Shown: positions 7,985-17,750, counted from the first letter of the stretch. The stretch: 64,000 nucleotides of DNA from Flavobacteriaceae bacterium CRH (GCA_001507425.1 LMAJ01000002.1:124001-188000); one strand, 5' to 3'. The notes: generated from the letters alone by a model not told the origin. Made by a program: numbers and translations.

Positions 7985-10405
7985 ATGAAGAATTACCAAC
8001 ATAATACATTTTCAACTTTTGCGCTTTTTGTTTTTTTTCATCTTTGTCTGAGCAGCAGTTTTGCTCAGACAAAGATGAATATCAATGAAAACTGGCTGTA
8101 TTTAGAAAACAATACATCAAATCTAAATGATGCTCAAAAAGCTTCAAACTGGATTTCCTTAAATTTACCACACACTTGGAATGCCGAAGATGCAACGGAT
8201 TTAAATCCGGGTTACAGGCGCGATGCAAGCTGGTATCAAAAAAAACTCAATATTCCCCAAATAGATAAAAACCGTCGTTATTCTTTGTATTTTGAAGGAT
8301 CGAATGTAACTACAAAAGTATATGTAAACGGTAAAGAAGCCGGCGGACATATTGGCGGTTATATTGGTTTTACCATCGACGTAACGAATTTTATAAAAGA
8401 GGGAAACAACGCTATTTTTGTACGCGTTGATAATAGTTACGACATCGAAATAATTCCGTCGCAAAAAAGTGATTTCTTTATTTATGGGGGAATTACAAGA
8501 GATGTCTGGTTAGTATCTCAATACAAAAATCATATTGATAATCTGAAAATTACAACGCCTGAGGTTTCTGCTAAAAAAGCTTCGATACAAATTATTTCTT
8601 CAATAGTAAATCCTGACAATTCGAAAGATTTATCGTTAACGGTAATTCTTAAAAATCCAAAAGGAAAAAAAGTAGCGAGTAAAACGATTTCAGTTTCAGA
8701 TCAAACATCAAACATAACTTTCGAAAATATCAGAAACCCTGAACTTTGGGATACTGATAATCCGAATTTATATGCTGTTTCTGCAATTTTATCAGAGCAA
8801 AATCAAATCAGAGACAGCATTTCTGAAAAAATAGGTTTTAGATGGTTTGAGTTTAAAGATCACGGTCCGTTTTTCCTTAACGGAAAAAGATTGCTTCTTC
8901 GAGGTACACATCGCCATGAAGAACAAGCCGGAGTTGGTGCCGCCATGAGCAATGCACAACATCGCGCTGATATGGAATCAATCAAAAAAATGGGTGCAAA
9001 TTTTGTTCGTCTGGCGCATTATCCGCAAGATCCTGAAATTTATAAAGCCTGCGATGAACTTGGTTTATTGGTTTGGGATGAATTGCCGTGGTGCCGCGGT
9101 GGAATTGGTGATGAACTCTGGCAAACGAATACTAAAAACATGCTGACTGAAATCATCAATCAAAACTACAATCATCCGAGTATTATAATCTGGTCACTTG
9201 GCAATGAAATGAATTGGTTACCTGATTTTCCTGACGGAGATAATACGGAGAGAACGAATGTATTTTTAACCGAATTAAACAACATCGCACATAAACTAGA
9301 TCCGACCCGAAAAACGGCGATTAGAAAATATTACGAAGGCTCGCAAATTGTCGATGTCTTCTCCCCTTCTATCTGGTCCGGCTGGTATTCCGGAAGTTAT
9401 AAAAGCTACCAAAAAGCTATTGATGTTTACAAAAAAGAATACAAACATTTTATTCACGCCGAATATGGCGGCGATAGTCATGTGGGGCGTCACAGCGAAA
9501 ATCCCGTTACAAGCGAAGGTGTTATAAAAGCCGAAGGCTGGGAAGAAGCGATTGTACAAACTAAAGTCGCAAATGTGGCTCAAATTGGCGATTGGAGCGA
9601 AAACTACATCGTCGATTTATTCGATTGGCATTTGCATATATCCGAGAACGATCCAACATTTGTGGGTAATGTTCAATGGGCGTTTAAGGATTTTGCAACG
9701 CCATTGCGCCCCGAAGATGATATTCCGTATATGAATCAAAAAGGACTTGTGGATAGGAATGGGAATCCTAAAGATGCTTATTATGTTTTTAAAAGTTATT
9801 GGAGCAAAGAGCCTTTCGCCTACATCGAATCGCATACCTGGACAGAACGCCAAGGTCCTGAAAATACGCCAAGAACGATTAATATTTTTAGCAATTGCGA
9901 AAAAGTAACCTTGTATCATGAAGGAAAGTCGCTTGGAGAAAAACAAAGAAATCTTTCTCTATATCCTGCAAATGGCTTAACTTGGGATGTTAATTTTATT
10001 AAAGGAGAAAATAAACTGATTGCAATCGGAAAAACGAAAGACGGTAAAACGGTTTCAGATACGTTAAAAGTAAACTATCGTTTCAACAAAAATGATACGG
10101 CAACTTCGTTACAATTATCCGCAGAAAAACTGAAAAATGGTCATTATCTCGTAACCGCAATTGCCATTGATAATAACAATTTGCGTTGTCTGGATTATGA
10201 AGAAAGTGTTTATTTTCAATGTCTGAAAGGTGGCAAAACCATGAAAAACCAGGGAACGCCAACGGGAAGCGAATCAATAAAAATGGCAAACGGAAAGGCT
10301 TCAATTGAAGTTGTTCCGGATGGTTCTGGTGTACCAATTGAAATGACGGCTTTGAATCAGAGTTTTAAGGGGGAGTATTTAAAAATAATGCCACAAAGTC
10401 GCTAA
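7985..10405 (+). CDS. GH2 family exo-glycosidase (beta-galactosidase/glucuronidase type), 806 aa
   Basis: Secreted retaining beta-glycosidase. The signal peptide ends near SSFAQ (about residue 28). Order: GH2 sugar-binding jelly roll (about 40-185, LPHTWNAEDA and FIYGGITRDVWL), immunoglobulin-like domain (about 190-290), TIM barrel (about 295-600) and a C-terminal beta domain. Acid/base Glu408 lies in WSLGNEMNW and the nucleophile Glu493 in HAEYGGDS. GH2 specificity (galactose, glucuronic acid, mannose) cannot be fixed by eye. The C-terminal Ig-like part (YLVTAIAIDNN) is common in Bacteroidota beta-galactosidases. It sits in the PUL with GH88 and another GH2. Confidence 0.92.
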   Translation: MKNYQHNTFSTFALFVFFHLCLSSSFAQTKMNINENWLYLENNTSNLNDAQKASNWISLNLPHTWNAEDATDLNPGYRRDASWYQKKLNIPQIDKNRRYSLYFEGSNVTTKVYVNGKEAGGHIGGYIGFTIDVTNFIKEGNNAIFVRVDNSYDIEIIPSQKSDFFIYGGITRDVWLVSQYKNHIDNLKITTPEVSAKKASIQIISSIVNPDNSKDLSLTVILKNPKGKKVASKTISVSDQTSNITFENIRNPELWDTDNPNLYAVSAILSEQNQIRDSISEKIGFRWFEFKDHGPFFLNGKRLLLRGTHRHEEQAGVGAAMSNAQHRADMESIKKMGANFVRLAHYPQDPEIYKACDELGLLVWDELPWCRGGIGDELWQTNTKNMLTEIINQNYNHPSIIIWSLGNEMNWLPDFPDGDNTERTNVFLTELNNIAHKLDPTRKTAIRKYYEGSQIVDVFSPSIWSGWYSGSYKSYQKAIDVYKKEYKHFIHAEYGGDSHVGRHSENPVTSEGVIKAEGWEEAIVQTKVANVAQIGDWSENYIVDLFDWHLHISENDPTFVGNVQWAFKDFATPLRPEDDIPYMNQKGLVDRNGNPKDAYYVFKSYWSKEPFAYIESHTWTERQGPENTPRTINIFSNCEKVTLYHEGKSLGEKQRNLSLYPANGLTWDVNFIKGENKLIAIGKTKDGKTVSDTLKVNYRFNKNDTATSLQLSAEKLKNGHYLVTAIAIDNNNLRCLDYEESVYFQCLKGGKTMKNQGTPTGSESIKMANGKASIEVVPDGSGVPIEMTALNQSFKGEYLKIMPQSR

Positions 10406-10428
10406 GACACAAAGTTTTTTAGTGTAGT

Positions 10429-10671
10429 TTGTCATCCTGACGAAGGAAGGATGACACAAGCAGCTCGACAAAGAGTGGCGAATACGTTTCGATGGACGGA
10501 TTAAAATCCATCCCTACAAAATTGGTCAAGCCGCTCTTTTGCTAAAGTTCCAGAGGAACGATTTATATTGTAGCCAGGGATTTTAATCCCTGAAAATGTT
10601 GAAAATCGACAAAGATTGGCGATTTCGCTTGCGGAGTTTCTAGTGTGATCCTTCCTCCGTCAGGATGACAA
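10429..10671. repeat. Nested intergenic repeat: ~100-bp palindrome split by a second element (copy 2)
   Basis: Outer parts match the 100-bp family: TTGTCATCCTGACGAAGG at the left, and GACAAAGATTGGCGATT plus GCGGAGTTTCTAGTGTGATC...GTCAGGATGACAA at the right. Between them (about 10490-10605) is a different sequence with its own inverted ends, GGATTAAAATCCATCCCT versus GCCAGGGATTTTAATCCCTG, and an inner CCAGAGGAACG. This looks like one repeat inserted into, or recombined with, another. Confidence 0.65.
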
Positions 10672-10718
10672 AAATGAAAATTCAAAAACACAACGAATTA
10701 AAATAAATAACATATAAA

Positions 10719-12527
10719 ATGAAAAAAACAATAACATTTTTGCCCCTAATATTTTCATTTCTTGTACAGGCACAAGGCTTGATCTCCAACGTTCCAAACC
10801 GCAATACAACCTCTTTAAACGGTGTTTGGAATTACATCGTCGATCCTTACGAAACGGGTTATTACAGTTTTCACCACGATGAATACGACAAACAGGCAAA
10901 ACCTTCAAATGGTGCTTATTTTAATAATTATCATGCAGTCAACAAACAGGAATTGGTAGAATATGATTTTGATAAATCACCAAAAATCAATATTCCGGGC
11001 GATTGGACTTCGCAGGTCCCGGAACTTAAATATTATGAAGGAAATGTTTGGTTCAAGAAATCCTTTGATTATAATTTAGCAGCTAAAAAACGCCTTTTTC
11101 TTTATTTGGGCGCGATCAATTATAAAGCTGATGTTTATTTGAACAGCAAGAAACTGGGCAGGCATGAAGGCGGTTTTACACCATTTAATTATGAAGTGAC
11201 ATCGATTGTAAAACCAAAAGACAATTATTTGGTTATTAAAGTTGATAATACACGCCACAAAGAAGATGTTCCGACATTGAATACCGATTGGTGGAATTAT
11301 GGTGGAATTACGCGCGATGTGACTTTAATTAAAGAAGAGGCTTCATTTATAGAAGATTATAATATTCAGCTTAAAAAGAATAATGCAGCTCTACTTTCAG
11401 GTTTTATCAAAATCAATAATCCTGATGCAACTCAAAATCAGGTTTCGATTTCTATTCCGGAATTGAAAATTAATTATAAAGGAAAAATTGGTGCTGACGG
11501 GATTTTGAACTTTGAAATTCCGGCGAAAAAAATCTCGTATTGGTCTCCGGAAAATCCGAAATTGTATGATGTTACAATCGATTATAACGGGCAAAAATTA
11601 AAAGATAATATTGGTTTCAGAACGATTGAAACGAAGGAAGACAAAATTTTATTAAACGGAAAACCAATCTTTTTACGCGGAATTTCGATTCACGAAGAAA
11701 ATGCAAAAGGCGGACGCGCGAATTCTGAAGAAGATGCTTTACGTTTATTAAACTGGGCGAAAGAATTGGGTTGTAATTACGTTCGTCTGGCACATTATCC
11801 GCATAATGAAAACATTATCAGAACGGCTGATAAAATGGGATTAATGGTTTGGGAAGAAATTCCGGTGTACTGGACAGTTGAATTTACCAATAAAAGCACG
11901 TATCAAAACGCTGAAGATCAATTGACGGCCGCAATTACAAGGGATAAAAACAGAGCTTGTATTATCATTTGGTCGATGGCCAATGAAACGCCAATTTCTG
12001 AGGCGAGAAATAACTTCATCAAAAGTTTAGTCGATCACACAAAATCTTTAGATAATACAAGATTAATCAGCGCGGCATTATTAACGCAAAGCGGTGACGG
12101 ATTTGGAACCATAAATGATGCCATTGGCGAATACCTTGACATTATTTCGTTTAATCAATATTTAGGCTGGTACGGCGGAAACCTTGAAGATGCTGAAAAA
12201 ATAGTATGGAAAACGAAATACAACAAACCAGTAATTGTATCTGAATTTGGAGGCGATGCCAAACAAGGTTTTCATGGAGAAAAAAATGAACGCTGGACAG
12301 AGGAATTTCAGGAATACTTATATATTCAGAATTTGAAAATGATCGAAAAGATACCTCATCTTAGCGGTTTAAGCCCGTGGATTCTGGTTGATTTCAGATC
12401 TCCAAGAAGACTTCTTCCGGGAATTCAGGACGAATATAACCGTAAAGGATTAATTTCAAACGACGGTGCCAAAAAGAAAGCCTTTTATATCATGCAGAGT
12501 TGGTACGAAAAAAAGAAAAAAGAATAA
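10719..12527 (+). CDS. GH2 family beta-glycosidase (beta-glucuronidase-like), 602 aa
   Basis: Secreted GH2 enzyme. Signal peptide MKKTITFLPLIFSFLVQAQ. Compact beta-glucuronidase-type layout: jelly roll (about 25-205, with WWNYGGITRDVTLI), Ig-like domain (about 210-305) and TIM barrel (about 310-600) with no long C-terminal extension. Acid/base Glu423 in WSMANETP, nucleophile Glu509 in SEFGGDAKQG. The NETP..EAR and FGGDA..GFHG contexts resemble bacterial beta-glucuronidases, but galactosidase activity is possible. Last gene of the first PUL. Together with GH88 it points to a glucuronic-acid-decorated glycan. Confidence 0.9.
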   Translation: MKKTITFLPLIFSFLVQAQGLISNVPNRNTTSLNGVWNYIVDPYETGYYSFHHDEYDKQAKPSNGAYFNNYHAVNKQELVEYDFDKSPKINIPGDWTSQVPELKYYEGNVWFKKSFDYNLAAKKRLFLYLGAINYKADVYLNSKKLGRHEGGFTPFNYEVTSIVKPKDNYLVIKVDNTRHKEDVPTLNTDWWNYGGITRDVTLIKEEASFIEDYNIQLKKNNAALLSGFIKINNPDATQNQVSISIPELKINYKGKIGADGILNFEIPAKKISYWSPENPKLYDVTIDYNGQKLKDNIGFRTIETKEDKILLNGKPIFLRGISIHEENAKGGRANSEEDALRLLNWAKELGCNYVRLAHYPHNENIIRTADKMGLMVWEEIPVYWTVEFTNKSTYQNAEDQLTAAITRDKNRACIIIWSMANETPISEARNNFIKSLVDHTKSLDNTRLISAALLTQSGDGFGTINDAIGEYLDIISFNQYLGWYGGNLEDAEKIVWKTKYNKPVIVSEFGGDAKQGFHGEKNERWTEEFQEYLYIQNLKMIEKIPHLSGLSPWILVDFRSPRRLLPGIQDEYNRKGLISNDGAKKKAFYIMQSWYEKKKKE

Positions 12528-12588
12528 AAATTGTATGATTTCTCTTTGTTATTCTCTTACTTTGTAGTAATCCAAATAAATTAATCTT

Positions 12589-13149
12589 ATGAAAAAATTT
12601 AGTTTACTGGCAGTTGTTTTATTTGCTGCCTTTTCAGTTCAAGCACAAGAAGTAAAATTTGCGCCTCTTGATGCAAGTCCGGTTGATATTGCTTATTTCC
12701 CAAATAAAGCTGTTAAATTCAAAAAAACAGATACTCCATCGCCTTCTATTAAGGTTATTTATTCAAGACCTTCTGCAAAAGGACGTGCGATTTTTGGCGA
12801 ATTAATTCCTTTTAACGAAGTGTGGCGTGTAGGTGCTAACGAAAATACAGAAATCAAATTCTATAAACCAGCCACTATAAACGGTGTTGCAATTCCTGCA
12901 GGAACGTATAGTTTATTTGCTATTCCTGAAAAAGATAAGTGGACAATCATTATCAATAAAGAAGTTGATTTATGGGGAGCTTATCCTTATGATGCAAGCA
13001 AAGATTTAGTAAAAATTTCTGTTCCGGTAAAAGCTTTGGCTACTCCGGTTGAAGCTTTATCTATTGCTTTTACTTCAAAAGATAATGTTGCTAATTTGGT
13101 TATTGGCTGGGACAAAACATCTGTTGAAGTGCCTATTACAATTAAATAA
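12589..13149 (+). CDS. DUF2911 secreted protein
   Basis: A 186-residue protein with signal peptide MKKFSLLAVVLFAAFSVQAQ and one DUF2911 domain (typical run SPSIKVIYSRPSAKGRAIFGELIPF, then PAGTYSLFAIPEKDKWTIIIN and a C-terminal beta-strand region). The family is common in Bacteroidota as exported proteins of unknown function. It has its own terminator downstream and stands apart from the PUL, so a link to glycan use is not implied. Confidence 0.85.
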   Translation: MKKFSLLAVVLFAAFSVQAQEVKFAPLDASPVDIAYFPNKAVKFKKTDTPSPSIKVIYSRPSAKGRAIFGELIPFNEVWRVGANENTEIKFYKPATINGVAIPAGTYSLFAIPEKDKWTIIINKEVDLWGAYPYDASKDLVKISVPVKALATPVEALSIAFTSKDNVANLVIGWDKTSVEVPITIK

Positions 13150-13170
13150 TAGCATTTATAATAAGAAACA

Positions 13171-13200
13171 AAAAAGGATGGGTTTTAGCTCATCCTTTTT
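13171..13200. terminator. Bidirectional terminator between convergent genes
   Basis: The hairpin AAAAAGGATGGG...CTCATCCTTTTT has A-rich and T-rich flanks. It serves the DUF2911 gene on the plus strand and probably the lipoprotein gene on the minus strand. Confidence 0.75.
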
Positions 13201-13222
13201 CGTTTTTATAATGTTTTTAAAA

Positions 13223-14128
13223 TCATTGCAATTCAACCATTTTACCATTGCTCGTAATACGATATGATTTCCATTTAGCACTATTATTGGAAACATCTTT
13301 TCTTTTAAGGCTAATAATATCGTCTTTTTTTACCTCTAACTGATTTAGAAATTCTCCATTTTTTAAATCAATTTCCAAAGTTGAAATTATTTTATTGTCT
13401 CTGGTTACAATTACACTGTAGAGTTCAGTATCAGTCTTGCTATCAGATGCTATTTTAGATCTGTTTTTGTTTACTTTCTGTAAGTATAAATAATTATTAG
13501 CGTTAAAATTTTTCCCTGAACCCTTGGGAAGAGTATCTCCAGTTGCAAAAAAATATTTGAAGTAATTATTACTTTTCAAAGTATTAGATTGATATGTATT
13601 TTTACCATAATATTTGTTAGAAATTTCAGTTAGAAAAGGATTTTTTAAATATATTTCTACAATCTCTTTATTCCTTTTGGGAATGCGGCATAAATCAAAT
13701 ATATTCCTTTCTACTATAATATTTCTATCAAAATTTAATTCAATAGGTTTTTCCCTTTCAACTGTTGTATCATACAATTTTACCTTAACAGGATCAAATG
13801 AGATCCATGCAATTGTGTTTTCTACAACTTTTAGTTGTTTTGAATTATCTGATAAAATATTTTTCGCATACACATGAGCAGTTATAAAATTATCAGTAAT
13901 TTCATGAATACTGATAAAATAATTTATATAGTTTTTAAAATCTAAATTACTTGATTTAATTATTGCTTGTAGTACTTCATCACAAGTCCAATCTTTTTGA
14001 ATTCTTACTATATTTTTATATCCATCTTTTTCGACTAAAACAGATACCTTTTTTTTAATTTTCAGATCGTTTTTACAGCTTAATGTTAAAAAAAACAAGA
14101 CAGATAAATACATCAAAATCCTTTTCAT
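13223..14128 (-). CDS. Hypothetical lipoprotein, 301 aa
   Basis: Unrecognised protein. Start taken at 14128 (MKRILMYL) because it gives a lipoprotein signal with lipobox TLSC; an in-frame ATG eight codons earlier would add residues before the signal. The body is polar, beta-rich looking and lysine-rich, with no motif I can name. The C-terminal half has strand-like segments (SVIVTRDNKIISTLEIDLKNG). It is convergent with the DUF2911 gene and isolated. Confidence 0.7.
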   Translation of the reverse strand: MKRILMYLSVLFFLTLSCKNDLKIKKKVSVLVEKDGYKNIVRIQKDWTCDEVLQAIIKSSNLDFKNYINYFISIHEITDNFITAHVYAKNILSDNSKQLKVVENTIAWISFDPVKVKLYDTTVEREKPIELNFDRNIIVERNIFDLCRIPKRNKEIVEIYLKNPFLTEISNKYYGKNTYQSNTLKSNNYFKYFFATGDTLPKGSGKNFNANNYLYLQKVNKNRSKIASDSKTDTELYSVIVTRDNKIISTLEIDLKNGEFLNQLEVKKDDIISLKRKDVSNNSAKWKSYRITSNGKMVELQ

Positions 14129-14508
14129 AATCATAAAAATTAATATTGTCAAAACCTTACTAAATCGTGTACAATATAGTTTTATAATTTCACATATAAT
14201 AATATTTTTCCTACATATTTATTTGGTAAAGAAAAAAATTTAATAACAAACTGATTTACAATTTATAAACAAACATTTAAGTTTCTGGGGAGATTAAATA
14301 ATTTTATTTCACCATTCAAAAAAAAAAATAATTTAAACACTTATTTTAATAAATTAGTATCGCGTTTTTATTTTATAAAACAATAAGAACCAAGCAGGTA
14401 AATTAATTTCTGATTTATAATCTGAAATTTCGTTACAACATAAGTAACCTTGTGTCTTTTGAAAAAATAATTTAATGAGCTAAACCAAACCACATTCAAA
14501 ACTAAAGT
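14129..14508. other. AT-rich intergenic region, divergent promoters only
   Basis: About 380 bp between divergently transcribed genes, very A/T rich with several A tracts. I see no ORF with coding character, no RNA gene and no clear hairpin. It should hold the promoters for both flanking genes; TAACCTTG near 14446 is one base off the -7 consensus for the plus-strand gene. Confidence 0.5.
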
Positions 14509-15909
14509 ATGAAAAAGCACTATTTACTTCTCCTGTTTTTTATGTCTGCTTATTTTGGACATTCACAGCAAAAAAACAAAATTACTTATGAACAGCTAAA
14601 AGAGTATGAAGGCAGTTATGAATATATTAACAAAACCACACTAAAAATTGCTGCTTCTCCAAAAGATACTACTTTATATGCCATAATAAATGAAAGTAAA
14701 TATCCTTTGAAGGCTACTGAAAAAGATATTTTTCAAAATATGTTAAAAGAAAATGTGACATTTTTGAGAAATAAAACAGGCGCAATTACAGGTTATTCTT
14801 CTGAGGGAAATACTTATAATTTACTCAACAAAAAAGTGATTTTCCCTAAAGAAATGTGGTATCCGAGATTAAATGTCACCAAAGATTACAAATACGCTTA
14901 TGTTGCTCCCAAAAAAGATCCTCTTGATGGTTTAGCAACTGGAACAATTGAAAATTCAGGATTAGATAAAGCATTATTGAATGAGATGATGCAAAAAATC
15001 GTAAACGGTTCTTATCCTAACGTTCATAGTGTTTTGATCATTAAAGATGGTAAACTTATATTTGAAGAATATTTTTATGAATATAACAAAACCAAGTTAC
15101 ACGAACTTCGATCTGCTACTAAAAGTTTTGTATCAGCTCTTGCGGGAATTGCGATTGATAAACGTTTGATTAAAAGTAAAGATGAAACGGTTCTTTCTTA
15201 TTTTCCTGATTATACTTTTAAAAATCTTACCGATGATAAAAAGGAAATCACAATTGAAGATTTACTGACCAATGAAAGTGGGTTGGATTGTGATGTAAGC
15301 AATCCGAAGGCGGAAGGAAATGAAACGGCAATGAATAATTCTGATGACTGGATTCAGTATACTTTAGATCTCCCAATGATTTCAACTCCAGGCGGAAACG
15401 GAATGTATTGCTCTGGAAACCCGATTATAATGGGAAGAATTATCGAAAGGGCTACAAAAATGACTTTGCCTGATTTTGCGAAACAAACGCTTTTTAAGGA
15501 TCTTGGAATTAAAAATTTTCAATGGAATTTTAAACCTAATGCTTCGAGTGCTGAAACCTTTTGCCAACTTTATCTGAATTCGAGAGATATGGCAAAATTA
15601 GGTTTGCTTTATCTTAATAAAGGTTCTTATAACGGAAAACAGGTTATTTCTAAAGATTGGATAAAAGAATCTTTTACCAAACATTCTGATGTTCAAGGTG
15701 TTCATTATGGCTATTTGTGGTGGCTTAAATATCTTGAGGTCAACGGCGTTCGTTTTCAAGGAAAAGTAGCGCAGGGAAATGGCGGACAAAAAATTTATGT
15801 TTGGGAAGATCAAAACATGATAACCGTTATTACCGGCGGAAATTATAACGCACAATCGTCAAGCGACGAATTGATTCAGAAATATATTTTACCATCGTTT
15901 AAGAAGTAA
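14509..15909 (+). CDS. Serine beta-lactamase-family (class C-like) hydrolase, 466 aa
   Basis: Exported protein of the beta-lactamase/penicillin-binding-protein fold. Signal peptide MKKHYLLLLFFMSAYFGHSQ. An N-terminal 130 residues (beta-rich, unassigned) precede the serine-hydrolase domain. Catalytic SxxK motif is S202-A-T-K205, a YxxxN-type second motif occurs in YCSGNPIIMG, and a GNGGQ box near the C-terminus replaces KTG. These proteins are often esterases or peptidases rather than antibiotic-resistance enzymes. Resistance is not implied. Substrate unknown. Confidence 0.85.
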   Translation: MKKHYLLLLFFMSAYFGHSQQKNKITYEQLKEYEGSYEYINKTTLKIAASPKDTTLYAIINESKYPLKATEKDIFQNMLKENVTFLRNKTGAITGYSSEGNTYNLLNKKVIFPKEMWYPRLNVTKDYKYAYVAPKKDPLDGLATGTIENSGLDKALLNEMMQKIVNGSYPNVHSVLIIKDGKLIFEEYFYEYNKTKLHELRSATKSFVSALAGIAIDKRLIKSKDETVLSYFPDYTFKNLTDDKKEITIEDLLTNESGLDCDVSNPKAEGNETAMNNSDDWIQYTLDLPMISTPGGNGMYCSGNPIIMGRIIERATKMTLPDFAKQTLFKDLGIKNFQWNFKPNASSAETFCQLYLNSRDMAKLGLLYLNKGSYNGKQVISKDWIKESFTKHSDVQGVHYGYLWWLKYLEVNGVRFQGKVAQGNGGQKIYVWEDQNMITVITGGNYNAQSSSDELIQKYILPSFKK

Positions 15910-15922
15910 CTATTAATTTATA

Positions 15923-15963
15923 AAATATCCCTTTTAGAACTTATTATTCTAAAAGGGATATTT
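15923..15963. terminator. Strong bidirectional terminator
   Basis: The 17-bp arms 15923-15939 and 15947-15963 are perfect reverse complements (AAATATCCCTTTTAGAA) around a 7-bp loop, between two convergent genes. Confidence 0.8.
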
Positions 15964-15997
15964 ATTTTATTGAACTAGCGATTACATTTTTTTTAAA

Positions 15998-16492
15998 TCA
16001 TAGTTGCTTGTTTTTTAATGTCAAAAAATAATTTAGTCCTGATTTAATAATTTCTCTTTTATTATTTAATAAATAAATCTTTTCGGGATTTCCACTTTTA
16101 TATCCGTAATAAATTCGCTCACATTCGGGTTTTTCCCAATTAAGTACATAAATTGTTCCGTCAGGATCATTTTCTAATCCTCTTTCATAATCAAAATTGC
16201 CTTTTTGAGTGAACATTTTTTCCGGTTTTTTGCTTTTATAAATAGTTGTCAATTCAAACGTATGGCTTTCTATTGTTCCGTCTCCTTCATAAATTTTCAA
16301 GACAGTTTCAATTCCACTACAGTCCGCGCAAGGTAAAAGTCCTTCGTAAATATTTACTTTAAATAAACTGTCGGTTTCTGCGATTATATTTCCAGAATCA
16401 TTTGAGAGAACCTTAGTTATATGCTCGTTTTTTTTAGAATTACAAGACATTAACTGATATGCTAAGGCAAATATAAATACTAAATTTCTCAT
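15998..16492 (-). CDS. NlpE-like lipoprotein
   Basis: About 164 residues, starting MRNLVFIFALAYQLMSCNS, with lipobox QLMSC. An alternative ATG four codons upstream (16504) is possible. The central part carries the NlpE N-terminal signature, YEGLLPCADCSGIET, with a CxxC pair, followed by a small beta-barrel-like stretch. NlpE domains in enterobacteria sense envelope and copper stress. In Bacteroidota many short NlpE-like lipoproteins exist with no tested role. It is isolated and convergent with the beta-lactamase-fold gene. Confidence 0.75.
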   Translation of the reverse strand: MRNLVFIFALAYQLMSCNSKKNEHITKVLSNDSGNIIAETDSLFKVNIYEGLLPCADCSGIETVLKIYEGDGTIESHTFELTTIYKSKKPEKMFTQKGNFDYERGLENDPDGTIYVLNWEKPECERIYYGYKSGNPEKIYLLNNKREIIKSGLNYFLTLKNKQL

Positions 16493-16719
16493 GTTTTTCA
16501 GCAAATATATTAAATATCCTATTAAATAATTTTACTGTTTATTTAATAAAGCTCAAAAGCATGAAATTGCACAACAATTATTTAACATTAACCCCTTTAA
16601 AACAGGTAAAAGTACGGTAAACCAAGACATTAGCTTTTTTTAAATTTCACTTTGAATAAGAAGCTATTTCTTAAACCTTATAAATAAGTTATTTAGGAAC
16701 AATAAAAAAAATTGATATT

Positions 16720-17253
16720 ATGAGAATAGGAATTATTGGAACCGGTTTTATTACTTTGGATTTTGCTCACAGAGCCGCTGAATCCGGACATGAAGTATTA
16801 ATTAGTAATCCGCGTGGTACAAACACTTTAAAGGAAATTGCTCAAAAAATGGGCAAAAATGTAAAACTGGTGAGTACACACGAAGCTGCAGAGGCCGAGA
16901 TTATAATTCTTTTTATTCCTCGCGAAGATCTTGAAGTTTCTATTGTTAGTCTGCCTGACATGACGGGAAAAACAGTATTACATACAAACAACCCAATTTT
17001 TAACCTGAAATCTTTTTTATCTACTGTATCAGGACAATCCTCTTGTGATATCGTAACTTCTTTATTACCAGATGCGCATATTGTAAAAATATTCAATACA
17101 ATACAACCGCCGGTAATTGCAGAGAATAAAAAAAATCAGGAAAGGCCTAAAATATTTTATGCAGGAGATAATCGAAGAGCGAAAAATAATGTAAAGGTAT
17201 TTTTAGAAACACTAAATTTTTCGGGGGTTGATCTTGCGAGTTACGTTAATTAA
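16720..17253 (+). CDS. NAD(P)-binding oxidoreductase, F420:NADPH reductase-like
   Basis: A 177-residue single Rossmann domain. Dinucleotide-binding loop GIIGTGFITLDFA at residues 3-15, then SNPRGTNTL consistent with NADP preference, and a mid-domain HTNNPIFNL. This resembles the N-terminal domain of the NADP-oxidoreductase coenzyme-F420-dependent family, found widely in bacteria without F420 and often called NADPH-dependent reductases. Shorter than usual (about 200-220), with the C-terminus reduced. Substrate unknown. No operon partner. Confidence 0.75.
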   Translation: MRIGIIGTGFITLDFAHRAAESGHEVLISNPRGTNTLKEIAQKMGKNVKLVSTHEAAEAEIIILFIPREDLEVSIVSLPDMTGKTVLHTNNPIFNLKSFLSTVSGQSSCDIVTSLLPDAHIVKIFNTIQPPVIAENKKNQERPKIFYAGDNRRAKNNVKVFLETLNFSGVDLASYVN

Positions 17254-17354
17254 TTACTATAAAACAATTATTTTTTCCCACAATATATTTTATATAATGA
17301 AGTTTTGTATTTTTATAATTTAATAAACTAATACACAACCTAAACCAAAAAACT

Positions 17355-17687
17355 ATGGGAAAATTTGTAATTACTAAAAGAGCAAACGGAGAATTTCAAT
17401 TCAATTTAAAGGCAGGAAACGGACAAACTATTTTAACTAGTGAGGGATATTCTTCAAAAGCTGGTGCTACTAACGGAATCGAATCTGTAAAAACAAATTC
17501 GCAGGATGATTCTCGTTTTGACAGAAAAGAATCTAGCAGCGGAAAACCGTTTTTCAATTTAAAAGCTTCTAACGGGCAAATAATTGGTGCAAGCGAAATG
17601 TATGAAAGTACTGCTGCCAGAGATAACGGAATTGAGTCAGTAAAAACAAATGCTCCGGAAGCTACTACAGATGATCAAACTGTATAA
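17355..17687 (+). CDS. DUF1508 (YegP-like) protein with two tandem repeats
   Basis: A 110-residue cytoplasmic protein made of two DUF1508 units. The first is FVITKRANGEFQFNLKAGNG..GIESVKTN (about 4-50), the second is PFFNLKASNGQIIGASEMY..GIESVKTN (about 63-103). Both end in the same NGIESVKTN. The family is usually a 50-60 aa unit in one or two copies and has no firm function. It has its own terminator. Confidence 0.85.
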   Translation: MGKFVITKRANGEFQFNLKAGNGQTILTSEGYSSKAGATNGIESVKTNSQDDSRFDRKESSSGKPFFNLKASNGQIIGASEMYESTAARDNGIESVKTNAPEATTDDQTV

Positions 17688-17715
17688 ATATATATATTGT
17701 TAATTTCTTTTACAT

Positions 17716-17750
17716 AAAAAAGGGTATCCAAAATATTGGATACCCTTTTT
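17716..17750 (+). terminator. Terminator after DUF1508 gene
   Basis: The hairpin AAAAAGGGTATCCA / TGGATACCCTTTTT is followed by T. The GGGTATC stem is close to that of the terminator at 1496-1531. Confidence 0.75.

Noticed and set aside
14509-15909. Antibiotic resistance beta-lactamase
   Set aside because: The fold and SxxK are present, but the long unusual N-terminal region and the GNGGQ box point to an esterase or peptidase of the wider family.
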